Source: Pedobacter sp. (GTDB lineage: Bacteria > Bacteroidota > Bacteroidia > Sphingobacteriales > Sphingobacteriaceae). From it: 7,450 bases of DNA. This document shows positions 5,998-7,450 of the stretch, piece by piece. Under the pieces are notes generated by a model. It was not told the DNA's origin. It did no database searches and saw only the letters and a program-made list of their open reading frames with translations. The stretch spans positions 1-7,450 of the forward strand of contig JAQBOT010000151.1 in the NCBI GenBank assembly GCA_028287885.1, given 5' to 3'. Position numbers and translations under genes: made by a program. Positions within the stretch are counted from its first letter, which is position 1, and each line of letters begins with the position of its first letter.

Positions 5998-7164
5998 ATG
6001 ACTATAGCTTTCTGGATCTGTCTTTTTCTAGTGTTTTATACTTTTTTCGGTTACGGAATTTTGCTTTATTGCCTGATCCGCATAAAAAGGATGTTCAACC
6101 CTGTAAAGAGATCTTTATATGACTTTGATGCGCTTCCCAGTTGTACGCTGATTGTCGCTGCTTTTAATGAGGAGGATTTCATTAAAGATAAGATTGAAAA
6201 TACTTTAAAGCTTAATTATCCTGCAGGTAAGCTGGAGTTTATATTTGTTACCGATGGATCTTCAGACAAAACACCAGAACTGGTATCGGCATATCCACAA
6301 ATAAAGCTGCTCCACTCACCGGAACGCAAGGGGAAGATTTCTGCAGTTCATCGTGCAATGCTGCATGTTCAGACCGAATTGGTTGTGTTTACTGATGCCA
6401 ATACCTTTCTAAACCCAGAGGCATTGGTTTACCTTTGTCGGCATTATGCTGATCTTCAAGTAGGGGCCATCGCTGGGGAAAAAAGGGTCGCTATTGAGGA
6501 AAGCACCGATGCTACCGCTGGCGAAGGTTTTTACTGGAAGTATGAATCAAAACTTAAAGCCTGGGATTCTGAACTATACTCTGTAGTTGGTGCCGCTGGC
6601 GAGTTGTTTAGCATAAGAAAAAGCCTGTACGAGCCCGTTGCAGCAAACAGCGTACTTGACGACTTTATGATCTCAATGAGAATTGCTGAAAAGGGATATG
6701 TTATCGTATACGAGCCTTTGGCATACGCATTGGAGAGTTCATCCGCAAACATCAACGAGGAGTTAAAGCGAAAAATCAGGATTGCCGCAGGCGGTATCCA
6801 ATCTATATTATGGTTGAAGTTGCTGCTCAACCCTTTCCGTTTTCCGGTACTTTCATTTCAATATATTAGCCATCGGGTGTTGCGCTGGACGATAACACCC
6901 TTATTAATGATTGCGGCCTTACTACTCAATCTTGCGCTGGTATTAAATCAGGCCGGCGGATTCTATAAGATCATCTTTTTGTTGCAGGTTCTATTCTACA
7001 CATCCGCTTACCTTGGTAAAGTATTCGAGGATAGAAAGTTGCGCATCAAAATCCTGTTCATTCCTTTTTATTTCTGCATGATGAATTATGCGGTGCTTGC
7101 CGGTTTGCTCCGTTTCTTCTTTGGGAAACAGTCCGTCATCTGGGAAAAGGCTTTAAGAAAATAA
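5998..7164 (+). CDS. Membrane-embedded family-2 glycosyltransferase (cellulose/hyaluronan synthase-like)
   Basis: A 388-aa integral-membrane processive-type GT2. One N-terminal TM helix (about 4-27) is followed by the catalytic GT-A domain: TLIVAAFNEED (50-60), VTDGSSDKT (84-92), FTDANT (131-136) as the DxD-like metal site, GAAGELFSIRK (198-208), and LDDF (220-223) holding the likely catalytic base. KRKIRIAAGG (257-266) stands where synthases carry the Q/RxxRW motif, with Ile in place of Trp. At least three C-terminal TM helices follow (about 300-317, 323-341, 352-371). Such enzymes polymerise or extend a polysaccharide while moving it into or across the membrane. The start at 5998, one base after the upstream stop, is preferred over an in-frame ATG at 5815, which lies inside the upstream gene and would add residues unlike a GT2 N terminus. 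The one-base gap implies co-transcription and translational coupling. The gene ends 20 bp from a convergent gene without a visible terminator. The polymer is unknown. Confidence 0.9.
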   Translation: MTIAFWICLFLVFYTFFGYGILLYCLIRIKRMFNPVKRSLYDFDALPSCTLIVAAFNEEDFIKDKIENTLKLNYPAGKLEFIFVTDGSSDKTPELVSAYPQIKLLHSPERKGKISAVHRAMLHVQTELVVFTDANTFLNPEALVYLCRHYADLQVGAIAGEKRVAIEESTDATAGEGFYWKYESKLKAWDSELYSVVGAAGELFSIRKSLYEPVAANSVLDDFMISMRIAEKGYVIVYEPLAYALESSSANINEELKRKIRIAAGGIQSILWLKLLLNPFRFPVLSFQYISHRVLRWTITPLLMIAALLLNLALVLNQAGGFYKIIFLLQVLFYTSAYLGKVFEDRKLRIKILFIPFYFCMMNYAVLAGLLRFFFGKQSVIWEKALRK

Positions 7165-7184
7165 AGCGTCGAATCCATTATTGG

Positions 7185-7450
7185 TTACCCACATATTTCC
7201 CAATACTTAAACTCCGCTGAGCTTTCTTTTGCTGCAATGGTAAGAATGTAATCTTGCTCTAAAAAAGAAGTCATCAATCGATATCGTACCTGTGTTCGGA
7301 TGACTTGATCAGGTAAACAGTTAACAAGCCGGAGCGCATCAGTTAAACCTTCGGCAGACGCTTTACACAAGGCTTCCTTCCGGGTCCATATGTAATAAAA
7401 GTTAGAAGACGCATTTCCGGAATTAACAAAAAGCTGCTCTTCTTCATCGT
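7185..7450 (-). CDS. 4'-phosphopantetheinyl transferase, Sfp type, C-terminal part (cut by window edge)
   Basis: The last 87 codons of a minus-strand gene whose 5' part lies beyond position 7450. The frame is open to the edge and ends with TAA at 7187-7185. The decisive segment is FYYIWTRKEALCKASAEGL (fragment residues 17-35), which matches the W-(S/T)-x-K-E-A-x-x-K signature of Sfp-type enzymes. Its Glu binds Mg and its Lys pair contacts CoA. The rest (about 36-87) has the beta-strand content typical of the C-terminal subdomain, for example QDYILTIAAK. These enzymes transfer phosphopantetheine from CoA to a serine of acyl or peptidyl carrier proteins, activating fatty-acid, polyketide, pigment or peptide synthases. 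The partner carrier protein is not visible. The gene is convergent with the glycosyltransferases, so it belongs to a different transcript. An internal TTG at 7370 is not a start. Confidence 0.85.
   Translation of the reverse strand, partial: DEEEQLFVNSGNASSNFYYIWTRKEALCKASAEGLTDALRLVNCLPDQVIRTQVRYRLMTSFLEQDYILTIAAKESSAEFKYWEICG

Noticed and set aside
6531..6830. Minus-strand open frame within the second glycosyltransferase
   Set aside because: It lies opposite the conserved catalytic region and looks like a shadow frame.
7185..7370. A separate 61-codon small gene starting at TTG 7370
   Set aside because: The frame continues unbroken to the window edge, and the phosphopantetheinyl transferase signature spans the supposed start.

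Overview
The window looks like chromosomal DNA of a Bacteroidota bacterium, probably from the Sphingobacteriaceae (Pedobacter/Mucilaginibacter type). This is inferred from moderate GC content, AT-rich leaders without clear Shine-Dalgarno sequences, a lipoprotein with a Lys/Asp-rich start after its cysteine, and a LruC-domain protein. The genus cannot be fixed from the sequence alone. I see no RNA gene, mobile element or CRISPR array.

Layout: (1) 1-2288 holds a strong minus-strand terminator and a 740-aa LruC-domain surface lipoprotein. (2) 2289-2488 is a 200-bp intergenic region with a weak hairpin just after the next operon. (3) 2489-5045 is a tightly packed minus-strand operon of four genes. 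In transcription order these are a two-TM membrane protein of unknown family, a response-regulator/SpoIIE-type PP2C phosphatase, a STAS-domain anti-anti-sigma-like protein, and a GHKL (RsbW/SpoIIAB-like) ATP-binding protein. (4) 5082-7164 holds two plus-strand family-2 glycosyltransferase genes, divergent from the operon and separated from each other by one base. (5) 7185-7450 is the C-terminal part of a minus-strand Sfp-type phosphopantetheinyl transferase gene, cut by the window edge and convergent with the glycosyltransferases.

The most interesting unit is the four-gene operon. It has the three parts of a partner-switching circuit: a phosphatase gated by a phosphorylatable receiver, a STAS protein with the usual phospho-acceptor serine, and a kinase-like ATPase. 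A membrane protein is translationally coupled to the phosphatase. No sigma factor or other output protein is in the window, and the ATPase has an intact N box but a badly degenerated first glycine box. Only 36 bp separate the operon from the divergent glycosyltransferases, if the TTG start is used. That makes control of a surface polysaccharide a reasonable but unproven guess.
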